The translations under genes were made by a program, and so were the position numbers. Below, piece by piece: positions 1-6,528 of a DNA stretch of 16,863 nucleotides (the stretch's first letter is position 1; the number at the start of each line of letters is the position of its first letter). The DNA is from Pseudomonadota bacterium (GTDB taxonomy: Bacteria > Pseudomonadota > Gammaproteobacteria > Steroidobacterales > Rariloculaceae), in assembly GCA_009843005.1 (NCBI GenBank), contig VYEH01000211.1:7071-23933 (forward strand), given 5' to 3'. Below the pieces are notes generated by a model, which worked only from the letters and a program-made list of their open reading frames with translations, did not search any database and had not been told where the DNA came from.

Positions 1-670
1 GCTCGAGGATGTCGCTGACCTGCTCCTGCGCCTGCTCGATCTCGTCCCGGGTCGCCGTGGAGGAGATGCCGATGAGCAGGTGGGAGGTGTTGTATTCCTG
101 GTTAAGGTATTCGTCGGTGGTGCTCTGGGCGAGGCACATCTCCATGTCCCGCGGCGCCACCACGATAGAGGCGCCCACCTCGCGCTGCCTGAGCTGTTCC
201 AGAATCAGCGTCTGCCGGGTTTCCTCCCGGTACCGCGCGTAGTCGATGCCTTCCACCGCCAGCGCCTGGGGGAACTGGTCCAGCGTCAGGCCCACGCCCT
301 GGGCGATGGAGGCCATGGCCTGGTTGAGCATCTCGTCGCCCACGATGATCCCGAAGCGGTCGGCGCGCTGCAGCTGGATCTGTTCGAGGATCAGTTGCTC
401 CAGCACCTGCTCCTCGATCACCGACAGCGGCGGCAGTTGCGCCTGCTGGGAGCGTCTCAGGTTGTCCATCACCGTGGCGACCCGTGCTTCGAATTCGCTC
501 CTCAGGACCACGCCTTCTTCCACCAGGGCGGCGATGCCGTCGAGCAGCTCGCCGGATCCTCCGAGTTCGCGCGTCTGCGCCGCCGCGTGCCGGGGCGCCG
601 TGAGCATGGCTGCGGCCAGCACGGCCGCCAAGCCGATCGGGAGGGTTCGTTTCGTGGTCGCGATGGTCAT
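1..670 (-). CDS. surA: SurA periplasmic chaperone / peptidyl-prolyl isomerase, 5' part (C-terminus outside window)
   Basis: The minus strand is open from an ATG at 670 to the left edge of the window, giving the first 223 residues with no stop. SurA escorts outer-membrane proteins, including LptD, across the periplasm. The first ~31 residues form a signal peptide (basic start, Ala/Leu-rich core, AAA before Gln). A typical SurA N-domain follows: LLDGIAALVEEGVVLRSEFE near residues 42-61, then a helical Gln/Glu-rich segment with EEQVLEQLILEQIQLQ. The last visible residues (YNTSHLLIGI onward, about 197-223) are the start of the first parvulin domain. The start lies 5 nt after the lptD stop, so the two are probably co-transcribed, an arrangement common in gammaproteobacteria. 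The C-terminal parvulin domains cannot be judged from this window. I see no strong Shine-Dalgarno, which suggests coupling to lptD translation. Confidence 0.93.
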   Translation of the reverse strand, partial: MTIATTKRTLPIGLAAVLAAAMLTAPRHAAAQTRELGGSGELLDGIAALVEEGVVLRSEFEARVATVMDNLRRSQQAQLPPLSVIEEQVLEQLILEQIQLQRADRFGIIVGDEMLNQAMASIAQGVGLTLDQFPQALAVEGIDYARYREETRQTLILEQLRQREVGASIVVAPRDMEMCLAQSTTDEYLNQEYNTSHLLIGISSTATRDEIEQAQEQVSDILE

Positions 671-675
671 TTTCG

Positions 676-2901
676 TCAGGGCAGGGCGTCGAAACGACGG
701 TAGCCAAGAATACCACGCTCCAGCAGGGACTCGGCGGATTCGCCGGGCTCCGCAAAGCCCCGCAGCAGGATTTGCACGTTCAGCGAGCGATCCGATTCGC
801 CGGTCCGGCGGCTGATGTAGTCACGGCTGTAGACCTGCATGCGCCAGCAGCACGAAACGAACTCCCAGCCGATGAAACGCTCCAGCGGTTTCTCGTCCAG
901 GAAGGAGTAACTGGCGTGGGCGATGAATCTGCCGGCGTCGCCCAGGGGCCACGTGATGGAGAAGTCCCCCTGCTCCAGGACGTCCTCCTGGTAGCGGTAG
1001 GAAAAGCCCAGCATCCGATCCTCATTGGGGCGGTATTCGAAACGCGTCTCCGTGCGCGAGGTCTCGGCTGCTTCGCTGTCCCACTGGTAGCCCAGGCCCA
1101 GGCGCCAGGACTGTTGCAGGTTCATGTCGATCTCGGCGATGTAGTCCGAGGCGCTCCCCAGGGGAAATGACTTGTGGTGCAGCGTCACCCGCTGGGGGCT
1201 CAGGTAGCGGGTCTGGCCGAGGGTGGCGGCGAGCCTCTCGCGGCCGGTCGCAAGATCGATCAGCCGCGTGGTCACGCCGACGCTGAGCTGATCGGTGTCG
1301 GCGATCCGGTCGGCGCCGAGGTAGCGGTACTTGCGGAACAACTGCACGAAATTGAACGTCGGCTCCATGGTATCGAATATCGGCAGGTGCGACTGTTCCT
1401 CGAAGGGCACGTGCACGTACAGCGCCCGCGGCTCGAGGGTCTGCAGCCAGCCGCGCCCGGGCGTGGTGCGCTCGAACGTCAGCCCCGCGTCAAGGCTGGC
1501 GGCGGGGAGGGTGCGGGAGAATTCGGTCTCCCTGCTCCCGAAGGCGTAGCGTTCGACGCTGTCCCCGTCCAGCCAGTAGTTCGTCTGCCGCAGGGCCAGG
1601 GCCGGGGTCAGGAACATGCCGGGGCGCCTGAAGTCGAGGCTCAGTTCCTCCTCCAGGTCCAGCCGCCAGCCGGTCACGCCGACCTGGCGGTCGAACCGGA
1701 CCAGTTCATTGCGCGAGATCAGGCGGAACGCGTCGCGGCGCCAGTTCCCCGCCATGAGGAACTGCGGCAGTCGCCGATAGGGCGCAAGTCCCGGGTTGAT
1801 GAACGGGTCGATGGTCTGGATGTCCTGCGCCCTTGCCAGGAACGACCAGCGCGGCGCGCGGTAGCTCAACTCCAGTGCGCGGTTCAGGTGCGTCTGGCTG
1901 GCCTCGCTCAGGCTGTTGCGCAAGTCCTCGAAGTAGAAGGAATCGGAGACTTCCTGGACATCGGCAACGAATTGCCAGGCCCCCCCCAGGCTGGTCACGT
2001 TGCTGTAGCCGAAATAGTATCTCGAAAATTCCAGCTCGGCGTCCTTCGGCAGATACTCGACTTGAATCCGGCCATCCGTGCGGGGCAGCAGGTAGCGAAA
2101 ATCGGAGTTGGCCTGGGCGCCGCGCCGCTGCGTGAAACGGGTGGTCAGCGTCAGGTAGTAGTTGGGGGCCAGGTTCAGGTAGAACGGAACGGAGAAATCC
2201 GCGCCGGTCCTGTCGCGGTTCGAGAAGCTCGGCGTGAGCATGCCGCTCTTGCGGCGGTCGTCCAGCGGAAAGGTCACCCAGGGCGACGCCAGTACGGGGA
2301 GCCCCTTGAACATGAGCCGGAAACCGCGTGCGGTCCCGGAGCCGCTCTCCACATCCATTTCCAGCTCCCGCGCCAACAGTTCCCAGTCCCGCGGTTCGGT
2401 CACGCAGGTGGTGAAGTTGACCGAGCGCAGGCCGATGGTGTTGTCGCCCCGTATGAGGATCGCCTCGGCGGCGCCCTGGGCGCCCCGCAGCGGCAGTTCG
2501 AACCCGCCTCCCTGAAACGAAATGATCCGGTCGCGGGTATCCACCTGGGCGTCCTGGCCATGGATCGTGACCCGGGGATCCCGATAGGCGACGGTGCCGT
2601 TGATCTCCGCAGTCTCGGTCTGCATATCGAAACTGGCGCGCTCCGCGGAAATGCTGCGCTCGCCGTACCGGAACGCCAGGCCGCCATCGAAATCCACCCG
2701 GTTTTCGTCCACCAGGTTGATCTGCCCGGCGGTGATCATCAACCGTTCCTCGCCGTCGGCCGTGAGCGCCGGCTCCGGGACCGGGATATCGACAGTGGGA
2801 AAGTCAGACGCCTCGGGGAAGCAGAGTTGCTGTGCCGCCGCGGGGGGCGCTATGACCCCGGCAACGATCGCCGCAACCAGTGTGAGATGAAATTTTCGCA
2901 A
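676..2901 (-). CDS. lptD: LPS-assembly protein LptD (outer-membrane barrel)
   Basis: This 741-residue protein is the outer-membrane component of the Lpt machine, which inserts lipopolysaccharide into the outer leaflet together with the lipoprotein LptE. Residues 1-24 are a signal peptide ending AAAQQ. An OstA/LptA-like jelly-roll region (about 45-160) contains repeated beta strands such as NRVDFDGGLAFRYGERSISA. The C-terminal LptD barrel follows (about 180-735), rich in alternating aromatic strands. The four cysteines of the E. coli inter-domain disulfides have counterparts here at C27, C166 and the adjacent pair C684-C685, so the oxidative maturation pathway is probably conserved. The start is TTG at 2901. 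An in-frame TAG lies about 45 nt upstream, and no ATG or GTG occurs between it and the TTG, so this start is the best available although the Shine-Dalgarno is poor. surA follows after 5 nt. Confidence 0.95.
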   Translation of the reverse strand: MRKFHLTLVAAIVAGVIAPPAAAQQLCFPEASDFPTVDIPVPEPALTADGEERLMITAGQINLVDENRVDFDGGLAFRYGERSISAERASFDMQTETAEINGTVAYRDPRVTIHGQDAQVDTRDRIISFQGGGFELPLRGAQGAAEAILIRGDNTIGLRSVNFTTCVTEPRDWELLARELEMDVESGSGTARGFRLMFKGLPVLASPWVTFPLDDRRKSGMLTPSFSNRDRTGADFSVPFYLNLAPNYYLTLTTRFTQRRGAQANSDFRYLLPRTDGRIQVEYLPKDAELEFSRYYFGYSNVTSLGGAWQFVADVQEVSDSFYFEDLRNSLSEASQTHLNRALELSYRAPRWSFLARAQDIQTIDPFINPGLAPYRRLPQFLMAGNWRRDAFRLISRNELVRFDRQVGVTGWRLDLEEELSLDFRRPGMFLTPALALRQTNYWLDGDSVERYAFGSRETEFSRTLPAASLDAGLTFERTTPGRGWLQTLEPRALYVHVPFEEQSHLPIFDTMEPTFNFVQLFRKYRYLGADRIADTDQLSVGVTTRLIDLATGRERLAATLGQTRYLSPQRVTLHHKSFPLGSASDYIAEIDMNLQQSWRLGLGYQWDSEAAETSRTETRFEYRPNEDRMLGFSYRYQEDVLEQGDFSITWPLGDAGRFIAHASYSFLDEKPLERFIGWEFVSCCWRMQVYSRDYISRRTGESDRSLNVQILLRGFAEPGESAESLLERGILGYRRFDALP

Positions 2902-2903
2902 GG

Positions 2904-2931
2904 GTGTCAGTGGGACAAAGACAGCTACAAT
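2904..2931 (+). promoter_or_regulatory. Candidate sigma-70 promoter for murU
   Basis: GTGTCA (2904-2909, four of six matches to TTGACA) is followed after 16 nt by TACAAT (2926-2931, five of six matches to TATAAT). The predicted start near 2938 would give a leader of about 99 nt before the murU ATG. It lies within 10-40 bp of the putative lptD promoter on the opposite strand, so the two promoters could compete for polymerase. Confidence 0.4.
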
Positions 2932-2940
2932 GGTGCGCCC

Positions 2941-2946
2941 ATTCTA
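2941..2946 (-). promoter_or_regulatory. Candidate -10 element for lptD-surA
   Basis: On the minus strand this hexamer reads TAGAAT, one mismatch from the sigma-70 -10 consensus. It would place the transcription start near 2934, about 33 nt before the lptD TTG. No convincing -35 hexamer is found 16-18 nt upstream, so this rests on the -10 alone. Confidence 0.3.
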
Positions 2947-3036
2947 TCGCTTCAACGATTTGGACAGTAATCTGCGAGTGCTCCGGGCACGCGCCGGGAC
3001 GGGTGCGTGCAGCTTCCCGCGCCCCCGGTGGCGCGG

Positions 3037-3816
3037 ATGAAGGCCATGCTGCTGGCTGCGGGACGCGGCGTGCGGATGGGTCCGCTCACCTCGGAGTCGC
3101 CCAAGCCGCTGCTGTCGCTGGGCGCGGAAACCCTCATCGAGCGCCATCTGCGCAGGCTCGCGGCCGCCGGCTTCGGCGAGGTCGCGATCAATCTCTCCTA
3201 CCGGGGCGGGCAGATCCGCTCCGCCATCGGCGACCGGACACCCTGGGGCCAGGCCGTGGCCTACAGCGAGGAAGGGGAACCGCCGCTGGAGACCGCCGGG
3301 GGGATTGTCCATGCCTTGCCGCTGCTTGGTGAGGGTCCCTTCGTCGTGGTGAGCACGGATGTGGTGACGGACTACGATTTCCGGGCTCTGAGAGAGGTCG
3401 GGGCAGAGCTTGAACAAACCGCAGGGGCGTCCGGCTTCCTGGTGCTCGTCCCCAATCCGCCCCACCATCCCCACGGGGACTTCGGACTGACGTCCGAAGG
3501 CAGGCTTCGGTTACCGGAAGCCGGGTATCGGACATCGGAAGCCGGGTTTCGGGCGCCGGAAGGCAGGCCCGGCGCCGCAGCGGCGCACTACACCTTCAGC
3601 GGCATCGCGGTGTTTCATCCGGCGCTGTTCCGCGGCCTCGCGCCCGGGATCAGGCCGCTACGCGATGTACTGCGGCCGGCGGTGCGCCGGGGCGCGCTGC
3701 TCGGCGAGGTTTTCGAAGGCCTGTGGCGGGATGTCGGCACGCCGCAACGGCTCGCGGACGCGCGTGCGCTCATGGGCGGGCGCCGTCCGCGACCCTCCCG
3801 GGAAACGGCAGGCTGA
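3037..3816 (+). CDS. murU: N-acetylmuramate-1-phosphate uridylyltransferase (MurU-like nucleotidyltransferase)
   Basis: This sugar-1-phosphate nucleotidyltransferase has 259 residues. MurU converts MurNAc-1-phosphate and UTP to UDP-MurNAc in the peptidoglycan recycling route that bypasses de novo synthesis and so gives intrinsic fosfomycin tolerance in pseudomonads. The N-terminal signature MKAMLLAAGRGVRMGPLT and SPKPLL (residues ~1-28) is the nucleotide-binding loop. LETAGGI (~86-92) and VVSTDVVTDYD (~106-116) are the substrate and metal segments, and GLWRDVGTP (~228-236) is the family's C-terminal motif. I chose ATG 3037 because the signature begins exactly there; a GTG at 3007 would add ten unrelated residues. 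The protein is longer than P. putida MurU (about 223 residues), partly because of a tandem repeat at residues ~153-179. The family includes related pyrophosphorylases, so the exact substrate is inferred from the position beside lptD-surA. The stop overlaps the MFS start by 1 nt. Confidence 0.82.
   Translation: MKAMLLAAGRGVRMGPLTSESPKPLLSLGAETLIERHLRRLAAAGFGEVAINLSYRGGQIRSAIGDRTPWGQAVAYSEEGEPPLETAGGIVHALPLLGEGPFVVVSTDVVTDYDFRALREVGAELEQTAGASGFLVLVPNPPHHPHGDFGLTSEGRLRLPEAGYRTSEAGFRAPEGRPGAAAAHYTFSGIAVFHPALFRGLAPGIRPLRDVLRPAVRRGALLGEVFEGLWRDVGTPQRLADARALMGGRRPRPSRETAG
3493..3573 (+). repeat. In-frame 21-bp tandem repeat, ~3.9 units, inside murU
   Basis: Units start at 3493, 3514, 3535 and 3556, the last one partial. 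Each begins with a Ser or Pro codon followed by GAA-G(G/C)C-(A/G)GG. The protein units are SEGRLRL, PEAGYRT, SEAGFRA and PEGRPG. The period equals seven codons, so the repeat preserves frame. It falls between the GDFGL segment and the YTFSGI segment, where shorter MurU proteins have only a loop, so it is probably a surface insertion. Confidence 0.85.
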
Positions 3817-5024
3817 TGTTCGCCGCCGTCCTCAGGAACCGCAACTTTTCCATCTACCTGGTCGGCAGCACCTTCTCGCTGCACGGGTTGTGGATCCAGC
3901 GGGTCGCCATCGGCTGGCTGGCCTGGGAGTTGACCGAGTCGGAGACCTGGCTCGGGATCATCGCGCTGTCGGAGTTCCTGCCGATCATGCTGTTCGGGCC
4001 GCTGTTCGGCGTGCTCGCAGACCGCCTGCACCGCAAGACGATCGCCTTCGCCGCCAACGTGCTCAACGGCCTGCTGGCGTCGTTGCTGTTCGTCCTGGTG
4101 TTGCTGCAGGTTATCGACATCTACCTGCTGTTCGCCATCACCATGTGCCTGGGCATCATCAGCAGCGCGTTCCAGCCGGTGCGGATGTCGCTGATCCCGA
4201 GCCTCGTGCCGGACGAGCTGCTGGCGCCTGCGGTGGCCGCGCAGTCCATCGTCTTCAACGTCTCGCGCTTTCTCGGCCCGGCGATCGCGGGCGTGGCCAT
4301 CGCCACCGCGGGCCTGGCGTCGGCGTTCGCCATCAACGCCGTCTCCTATCTCGCGATGCTGGTGGCGCTGGTGCTGGTGAACTTGCGCAGGGCCCGCTCC
4401 GGGGGCAAGAAGAGCCACTTCCTGGCCGAACTCAGGGACGGAATCGACTATACGGTCACGCACGCGGACATCCGCCAGCAACTCATCATCGTGGCGCTCT
4501 CGGCGCTGTTCGGGCGCGCCGTCATCGTCATGCTGCCGGCCTTCGCGGGCGGCGTCTTCGGCGGCGGCAGCAGCACACTGGCGACGCTGACCTCGGTTTC
4601 GGGCGCCGGCGCCGTGGTGGCCGGGTTCTACCTGACGGTCATCGGTTCCGGCAACAGGCTGCTGTGGTCCACGGTATTCGGCACCGTGTCGACCGGCGTT
4701 CTCATGACGCTGCTCGGCGCCACGTCCAGCTACGTGCTGGGCATCGGCCTGGTGGCCGTCCTCGGTTTCGCCCTGACGCTGGTGGGCGTGGGCTCCCAGG
4801 CGCGGATCCAGACCATCGTCGCCGAGACCATGCGCGGCCGCGTGCTGAGCCTCTGGGCGGCGGTGGCGTTCTCCGCGCCGGCGCTGGGCAGCGTGATCAT
4901 CGGCGCCATCGCGGACCAGTACGGCCTGGGCATCACCGTGGTCATCAGCGGCGCCATCTGTACTGTGCTGTCGCTGGTGCTGGCGTGGAGCGTGTCAAGG
5001 TTGCCGGAACGCGTCAGCGACTAG
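3816..5024 (+). CDS. MFS transporter (EntS/MFS_3-like exporter)
   Basis: This 402-residue integral membrane protein has about 12 hydrophobic segments and is a probable proton-coupled exporter of the major facilitator superfamily. The MFS signature between helices 2 and 3 is present as FGVLADRLHRKT (about residues 66-77). A basic-rich cytoplasmic loop (NLRRARSGGKKSH, ~190-202) separates the two halves. A second signature-like motif IADQYG lies near residue 367. ATG 3816 overlaps the murU stop (TGATG), indicating translational coupling. An upstream in-frame start at 3723 would overlap murU by 94 nt and add non-membrane sequence, so I rejected it. The fold resembles the enterobactin exporter EntS and related drug and siderophore exporters, but no siderophore genes are nearby and the substrate is unknown. 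Coupling to murU may be incidental. Confidence 0.85.
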   Translation: MFAAVLRNRNFSIYLVGSTFSLHGLWIQRVAIGWLAWELTESETWLGIIALSEFLPIMLFGPLFGVLADRLHRKTIAFAANVLNGLLASLLFVLVLLQVIDIYLLFAITMCLGIISSAFQPVRMSLIPSLVPDELLAPAVAAQSIVFNVSRFLGPAIAGVAIATAGLASAFAINAVSYLAMLVALVLVNLRRARSGGKKSHFLAELRDGIDYTVTHADIRQQLIIVALSALFGRAVIVMLPAFAGGVFGGGSSTLATLTSVSGAGAVVAGFYLTVIGSGNRLLWSTVFGTVSTGVLMTLLGATSSYVLGIGLVAVLGFALTLVGVGSQARIQTIVAETMRGRVLSLWAAVAFSAPALGSVIIGAIADQYGLGITVVISGAICTVLSLVLAWSVSRLPERVSD

Positions 5025-5056
5025 ATCAACCGTTGGTGGCCTTCGGGGTGTTCTAA

Positions 5057-5098
5057 CCGGCGTGGAAGGATCGATCGGGTCCTGCGCCGGCCTGTTTT
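5057..5098 (+). terminator. Possible intrinsic terminator after the murU-MFS operon
   Basis: CCGGCG (5057-5062) can pair with CGCCGG (5085-5090), with an inner GGA/TCC pairing (5068-5070 with 5080-5082). CCTGTTTT follows. The loop is long and the T tract short, so this is only a candidate. It sits 33 nt after the MFS stop. Confidence 0.3.
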
Positions 5099-5163
5099 GT
5101 GAAGAATACCCAAGAGCCGTTGCACGGTACCCCGGCGCGGCCATAGTCTTTCGTCTGCCGACC

Positions 5164-5177
5164 TTGTCGGCCGACAA
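5164..5177. promoter_or_regulatory. Perfect 14-bp palindrome upstream of the EF-hand gene
   Basis: TTGTCGGCCGACAA is a perfect inverted repeat with no spacer, centred about 58 bp upstream of the GTG start at 5229. Its size and position fit an operator for a dimeric regulator. The 204-bp gap around it (5025-5228) also holds a separated 10-bp inverted repeat (CGATCGGGTC at 5072 and its complement at 5194). I see no convincing -35/-10 pair. Confidence 0.35.
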
Positions 5178-5228
5178 ATGCCGATGGGCACATGACCCGA
5201 TCGGCGCAACACCAAGGAGAAAACCACA

Positions 5229-5510
5229 GTGAAGAAACTGATTCTTGCCCCCGCCGGATTGTTGATGGCATTCGCGGCGCAGTTCGCGCTGGCCCAGGGC
5301 ATGGCCGCCATGACCTTTGCCGGCCTGGATACGGATTCCGACGGCGCCATCTCCGCTGAAGAACTCGCGGCGGCGCCACCCGTTGCGAACGGCTTTGTCG
5401 AGGCGGATGCCCTCATGACCGCCTGGGATTCCGACGGCAACGGCAGCGTCTCCGAAGAGGAGTTCGACAACCGGCCCCAGGGCATGGGTGGCATGGGGAT
5501 GGGCGGCTGA
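5229..5510 (+). CDS. Small secreted EF-hand calcium-binding protein
   Basis: This 93-residue protein has a clear signal peptide (MKKLILAPAGLLMAFAAQ, cleavage after ALA at ~22), so the mature form is periplasmic or secreted. Two canonical EF-hand loops follow. The first is DTDSDGAISAEE at residues 34-45 (D34, D36, D38, E45). The second is DSDGNGSVSEEE at 67-78 (D67, D69, N71, E78). The C-terminus is a Gly/Met tail (GMGGMGMGG). The start is GTG 5229, supported by a strong Shine-Dalgarno AAGGAG at 5214-5219. Paired EF-hands of this kind bind calcium, but the role is not known; a calcium buffer or sensor in the envelope is possible. The gene is monocistronic: the upstream MFS gene ends 204 nt earlier and the downstream gene converges on it. 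Confidence 0.88.
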   Translation: MKKLILAPAGLLMAFAAQFALAQGMAAMTFAGLDTDSDGAISAEELAAAPPVANGFVEADALMTAWDSDGNGSVSEEEFDNRPQGMGGMGMGG

Positions 5511-5522
5511 AGAGCCTCCATC

Positions 5523-5540
5523 CCGCCCGGATAAGGGCGG
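5523..5540 (+). terminator. Hairpin after the EF-hand gene
   Basis: CCGCCC (5523-5528) and GGGCGG (5535-5540) form a 6-bp all-GC stem around the loop GGATAA, starting 13 nt after the EF-hand stop. No T tract follows, so intrinsic termination would be weak. Confidence 0.35.
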
Positions 5541-5553
5541 TGCGCGATTGGAC

Positions 5554-5570
5554 GCGGCCGCGTCGGCCGC
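5554..5570 (-). terminator. Strong hairpin directly after the DUF4159 gene
   Basis: GCGGCCG (5554-5560), a 3-nt loop (CGT) and CGGCCGC (5564-5570) make a perfect 7-bp stem. It begins one base past the stop codon of the minus-strand gene and lies between two converging genes, so it may stop or stabilise transcripts from both sides. No T tract is present on either strand. Confidence 0.4.
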
Positions 5571-6371
5571 TCAGTGCGTCATCGCGTAGATGACGTAGTT
5601 GATGGCAAACCGGTAGGCCATCGCGGTCATGGGCTCGGGATAGCCCGGGGTATCCGCATGTTCCCAGGCATCCCCCAGGTCCATGTTGAAGTTGATGGCG
5701 ATCAGCAGGCGGCCCTTGTCGTCGTAGATGCCCCGCCAGTGGGGGTTGAAGCCGTCTTCTTCCCAGGTTCGCCCGCTGTAGAGCGCGCGGACCCCGGGAA
5801 TCTGGGTGCTCTTGTCCAGGTCGTACAGCACGTGCATGACTTCATCGCTTTCGGGAATCTCGACCCAGGGCCGGTCCGGAAAGACCCGCTTAAGGGACTC
5901 GTTGAAGCCGAACCAGCCGCGGCTGCCGTGAAAGTCGTCCACCATGAGGAAGCCGCCGCGGAGCAGGTACTCCCGCAGCCGTGCGGCCTCGCGGTCGTCC
6001 AGGTACCAGTCGCCGACCTCCACGGCGTATAGCCATGGGTAGTCGAACAGCGCGTCGTCGTCCAGGCTCACCATGCGGGCGCCGTTGCCGTCGTAGCGGC
6101 TGACGATGGCGCCGTCCACCCGGGTGAGGCGGGTCAGGCCCTGCATGAAGTGGTACTCGGCATCGGGCCAGTCCACCAGCGCGGAGCCCCGGCCCCAGCC
6201 GTAGCTGCTGGGATAGATAAGGCGGGAAAACTGGAACTCGGCGATGGGCGACTCGGTCAAAAGCGGGGATTGCCGGGCGGAAGGGAAGTGCTGGGCAAGA
6301 GCGGCCGGCGGCAACGCGAAGGCGGCGGCGCCCGCAAGGAGCAGTTTGGCGTAGTGAACCAGGGTCTGCAT
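5571..6371 (-). CDS. DUF4159 domain protein, exported
   Basis: This 266-residue protein begins with a signal peptide or membrane anchor (residues 1-27, ending ALAQ). The rest matches the DUF4159 pattern: FQFSRLIYPSSYGWGRG near 47-63, WPDAEYHFMQGLTRLTR (~68-84), the strand FDYPWLYAVEVGDWYL, then LREYLLRGGFLMVDDFHGS (~133-151), and a C-terminal MTAMAYRFAINYVIYAMT. DUF4159 has a flavodoxin/ThuA-like fold and often occurs in MoxR-DUF58-BatA clusters, sometimes fused to BatA; its biochemical role is unknown to me. Here it is divergent from the seven-gene operon that starts at 6529, only 157 bp away, so a shared regulatory region and a shared function are likely. The ATG at 6371 is followed at once by the hydrophobic leader. 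On the minus strand TGATAAAGT (6381-6389) resembles an extended -10, but it would leave almost no leader. Confidence 0.85.
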   Translation of the reverse strand: MQTLVHYAKLLLAGAAAFALPPAALAQHFPSARQSPLLTESPIAEFQFSRLIYPSSYGWGRGSALVDWPDAEYHFMQGLTRLTRVDGAIVSRYDGNGARMVSLDDDALFDYPWLYAVEVGDWYLDDREAARLREYLLRGGFLMVDDFHGSRGWFGFNESLKRVFPDRPWVEIPESDEVMHVLYDLDKSTQIPGVRALYSGRTWEEDGFNPHWRGIYDDKGRLLIAINFNMDLGDAWEHADTPGYPEPMTAMAYRFAINYVIYAMTH

Positions 6372-6477
6372 TTGGCGGTTACTTTATCACGGTGGAGGCG
6401 CGCCGGAACGCCGTTGCCGGCGGGCGTGAAAATGCTGCAAGAAACGAGATCCCGCCCCTATTCGGCGTCGCCCGTAG

Positions 6478-6486
6478 TGCTATCAT
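6478..6486 (+). promoter_or_regulatory. Extended -10 promoter for the vWA/MoxR operon
   Basis: TGCTATCAT fits the extended -10 form TGnTATAAT with one mismatch. The predicted start near 6493 leaves a leader of about 36 nt before the GTG at 6529. No good -35 is seen, which is acceptable for extended -10 promoters. It lies in the 157-bp divergent region shared with the DUF4159 gene. Confidence 0.45.
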
Positions 6487-6528
6487 CGGCGGCTGTGCGC
6501 AGGCTCGAAGGCGCATCGCTGGATCATC

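Noticed and set aside
1174..2970. 598-codon plus-strand open frame opposite lptD
   Set aside because: It is antisense to lptD, whose signal peptide, cysteines and barrel are unmistakable. The translation is low-complexity and has no recognisable motif.
3007..3036. GTG start extending murU by ten residues
   Set aside because: The nucleotidyltransferase signature begins exactly at the ATG at 3037, and the extension QLPAPPVAR is not family-like.
2930..3040. 36-residue ORF ending with an ATGA overlap on the murU start
   Set aside because: The overlap is tempting as a leader peptide or amgK remnant, but the putative -10 TACAAT overlaps its ATG so it would not be in the transcript, there is no Shine-Dalgarno, and the sequence resembles nothing I know.
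5072..5203. 10-bp inverted repeat (5072-5081 with 5194-5203) around the EF-hand upstream region
   Set aside because: The arms are 112 bp apart and contain the common GATCG core, so chance is a sufficient explanation.
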